The position numbers and the translations under genes are program-made. A stretch of 32,623 nt of DNA from positions 2,302 through 34,924 of the forward strand of contig DGWH01000167.1 of NCBI GenBank assembly GCA_002395225.1, read 5' to 3'. Below are positions 31,275-32,623 of the stretch, piece after piece. A model generated the notes under the pieces. That model worked only from the letters and a program-made list of their open reading frames with translations, did no database searches and was not told the origin of the DNA. Position 1 is the stretch's first letter, and every line of letters starts with the position of its first letter. The stretch comes from Christensenella sp. UBA4263. Its GTDB lineage: Bacteria; Bacillota; Clostridia; Christensenellales; Aristaeellaceae.

Positions 31275-32480
31275 ATGACGGAAAAAATGTTTACGAGCCC
31301 CATATCCGGCGGCAACAGTGGCAGTATTGTCTGTATTAAAGGTGAATATGTTTCTTTTCCTGGTTTCTGTGATGTGCATGTGCATTTCAGGGAGCCGGGA
31401 TTTTCTTATAAAGAGACGATGGTGACAGGCAGCCGGGCCGCGGTCCGGGGCGGGTATACCACGGTCCTGGCGATGCCGAATCTGAACCCGGTGCCGGACA
31501 GTCTCGAGCATCTTGCGGAAGAGGAACGCCTGATCGCGGCGGCCGGGGATCTGGTGGATATCTGCCCGTACGGGGCCCTGACCGTAGGGGAAAAGGGACA
31601 GGTGCCGGCGGATCTGGAGGCGCTGGCGCCCCGGGTAGCGGCCTTCAGCGATGATGGCAGAGGGGTGCAGAGCGAGAGCATGATGCGCGCCCTGATGGAG
31701 CGCTGCAAATCGCTTGGTCGGATTCTGGCCGCCCACTGCGAGGATGATTCCCTGGTGCGGGGCGGATATATCCATGACGGGGAATATGCTCGGGCTCACG
31801 GGCACAAAGGCATCTGCTCGGAGAGTGAGTGGGGTCCCATTGCCAGGGACCTGAAACTGGCGGAGGAAACGGGCTGCGCGTATCATGTCTGCCATATCAG
31901 CTGCAGGGAAAGCGTGGACCTGATCCGGCAGGCCAAGCGCCGGGGCGTCAACGTGACGTGTGAGACCGGACCGCACTACCTGCTCCTGGATGAACAGGAC
32001 CTTCAGGAGGACGGGCGCTTTCGCATGAACCCGCCCATCCGCAGCCGGGCGGACCGGGAGGCGCTGGTTGAGGGCCTTCTGGATGGAACCATTGACATGA
32101 TTGCCACGGATCACGCGCCCCACAGCGCGGAGGAAAAAAGCCGCGGCCTGGCCGGATCGGCCTTCGGCATTGTGGGCCTTGAGTGCGCATTCCCGGTGCT
32201 GTATACCGGCCTTGTGCGAAAGGGAATCCTGAGCCTTGAACGGCTGGCGGAGCTGATGACCCTGGCGCCGAGGCGGCGCTTCGGCCTGCCGGTCCGGGAC
32301 AATGACTATTGTGTCTGGAATCTGGCGGCGGAATACGAAATCGATCCGGCGGAGTTTGCTTCCATGGGCAAAGCAACACCGTTTGCGGGACACAGGGTGT
32401 TCGGGCGGTGCCTTAAGACCGTGCATAACGGCAGAACTGTATATCGGGAGGAGAATCAGAAATATGGCAAAGCGGACTGA
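31275..32480 (+). CDS. pyrC: Dihydroorotase, class I
   Basis: PyrC cyclises N-carbamoyl-aspartate to dihydroorotate in pyrimidine synthesis. The 401 residues show the amidohydrolase metal site: HVHFREPG (His35, His37), HCED (His154), HISC (His207) and ATDHAPH (Asp279), with FSDDGRGV (about 125-132) supplying the bridging Asp typical of class I enzymes instead of a carbamylated Lys. The N-terminal beta domain before HxH is only about 34 residues, shorter than in many PyrC. An ATG at 31266 is in frame, but AGGAGG ends one base before it; the ATG at 31275 has ten-base spacing and is chosen. It overlaps carB by 17 bases. Confidence 0.9.
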   Translation: MTEKMFTSPISGGNSGSIVCIKGEYVSFPGFCDVHVHFREPGFSYKETMVTGSRAAVRGGYTTVLAMPNLNPVPDSLEHLAEEERLIAAAGDLVDICPYGALTVGEKGQVPADLEALAPRVAAFSDDGRGVQSESMMRALMERCKSLGRILAAHCEDDSLVRGGYIHDGEYARAHGHKGICSESEWGPIARDLKLAEETGCAYHVCHISCRESVDLIRQAKRRGVNVTCETGPHYLLLDEQDLQEDGRFRMNPPIRSRADREALVEGLLDGTIDMIATDHAPHSAEEKSRGLAGSAFGIVGLECAFPVLYTGLVRKGILSLERLAELMTLAPRRRFGLPVRDNDYCVWNLAAEYEIDPAEFASMGKATPFAGHRVFGRCLKTVHNGRTVYREENQKYGKAD

Positions 32481-32623
32481 TGTAAAAAAGGTACTTATTA
32501 TCGGCAGCGGCCCCATCGTCATCGGGCAGGCGGCAGAATTCGACTACGCAGGCACGCAGGCCTGTCTGGCTCTCAAGGAAGAGGGGTATGAGGTTGTCCT
32601 GTGCAACTCCAACCCGGCGACCA
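32464..32623 (+). CDS. carB: Carbamoyl-phosphate synthase large subunit, N-terminus (3' truncated by window)
   Basis: Fifty-three codons are visible: after MAKRTDVKK comes VLIIGSGPIVIGQAAEFDYAG, the diagnostic start of the CarB ATP-grasp pre-domain, then ACLALKEEGYEVVLCNSNPAT. CarB makes carbamoyl phosphate from ammonia, bicarbonate and two ATP. The start lies inside the end of pyrC, with GGAGGAG about ten bases upstream in the pyrC coding sequence, so translation is coupled. The small glutaminase subunit carA does not lie between pyrC and carB. Confidence 0.93.
   Translation, partial: MAKRTDVKKVLIIGSGPIVIGQAAEFDYAGTQACLALKEEGYEVVLCNSNPAT

Noticed and set aside
31097..31339. 80-codon plus-strand frame in the pyrC leader
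   Set aside because: No ribosome binding site, overlaps the start of pyrC, and no recognisable protein features.
1..32623. CRISPR array, insertion sequence, prophage or tRNA genes
   Set aside because: No regularly spaced repeats, transposase or integrase genes, terminal repeats or tRNA-like folds were found on reading both strands.

Overview
The window looks like chromosome of an anaerobic, low- to mid-GC Gram-positive bacterium (Bacillota; Clostridia or Erysipelotrichia are the best guesses). Pointers are strong GGAGG-type ribosome binding sites, TTGACA/TATAAT promoters with 17-base spacers, GTG/TTG starts, a Re-type citrate synthase next to isocitrate dehydrogenase and a bacterial aconitase-like hydratase, and a short peptide deformylase paralogue of the kind seen in Firmicutes. 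No rRNA, tRNA, CRISPR array, transposase or phage gene was seen. The species cannot be named from the sequence alone.

Layout. (a) 1-4.9 kb, plus strand: the end of rarA, a cation/proton antiporter, a family-2 glycosyltransferase, a short ORF in a leader that ends in a terminator, an RtcB-type RNA ligase and a small XRE-type regulator. (b) 5.0-14.1 kb, plus strand: a cyclic-di-GMP block. It starts with an attenuator-like leader and continues with an amino-acid-permease/PAS/GGDEF fusion, a degenerate-GGDEF/EAL phosphodiesterase sharing a sensor-like domain with it, a membrane GGDEF protein, and an MGT-type glycosyltransferase. (c) 14.1-17.2 kb, minus strand: two overlapping Wzz-like, two-TM proteins under a consensus promoter. 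(d) 17.3-19.3 kb, plus strand: a short peptide deformylase with a long leader, and a further membrane GGDEF protein. (e) 19.4-21.9 kb: an 824-residue adenosine-deaminase-like protein with an extra Rossmann-like C-terminal domain.

(f) 21.9-29.4 kb: the oxidative half of an incomplete TCA cycle leading to 2-oxoglutarate/glutamate. Re-citrate synthase, a GntR/FCD regulator and isocitrate dehydrogenase form a minus-strand operon; aconitase runs divergently on the plus strand. The two arms are separated by about 1.7 kb of decayed and split ATPase genes that look acquired. (g) 29.4-32.6 kb: a MATE efflux protein (minus strand), then a structured leader, pyrC and the start of carB (plus strand).

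The most unusual items are the transporter-diguanylate cyclase fusion with its attenuator, the sensor domain shared between opposing c-di-GMP enzymes beside a Wzz pair, the deaminase with a nucleotide-sensor-like tail, and several structured 5' leaders that match no riboswitch class I can recognise.
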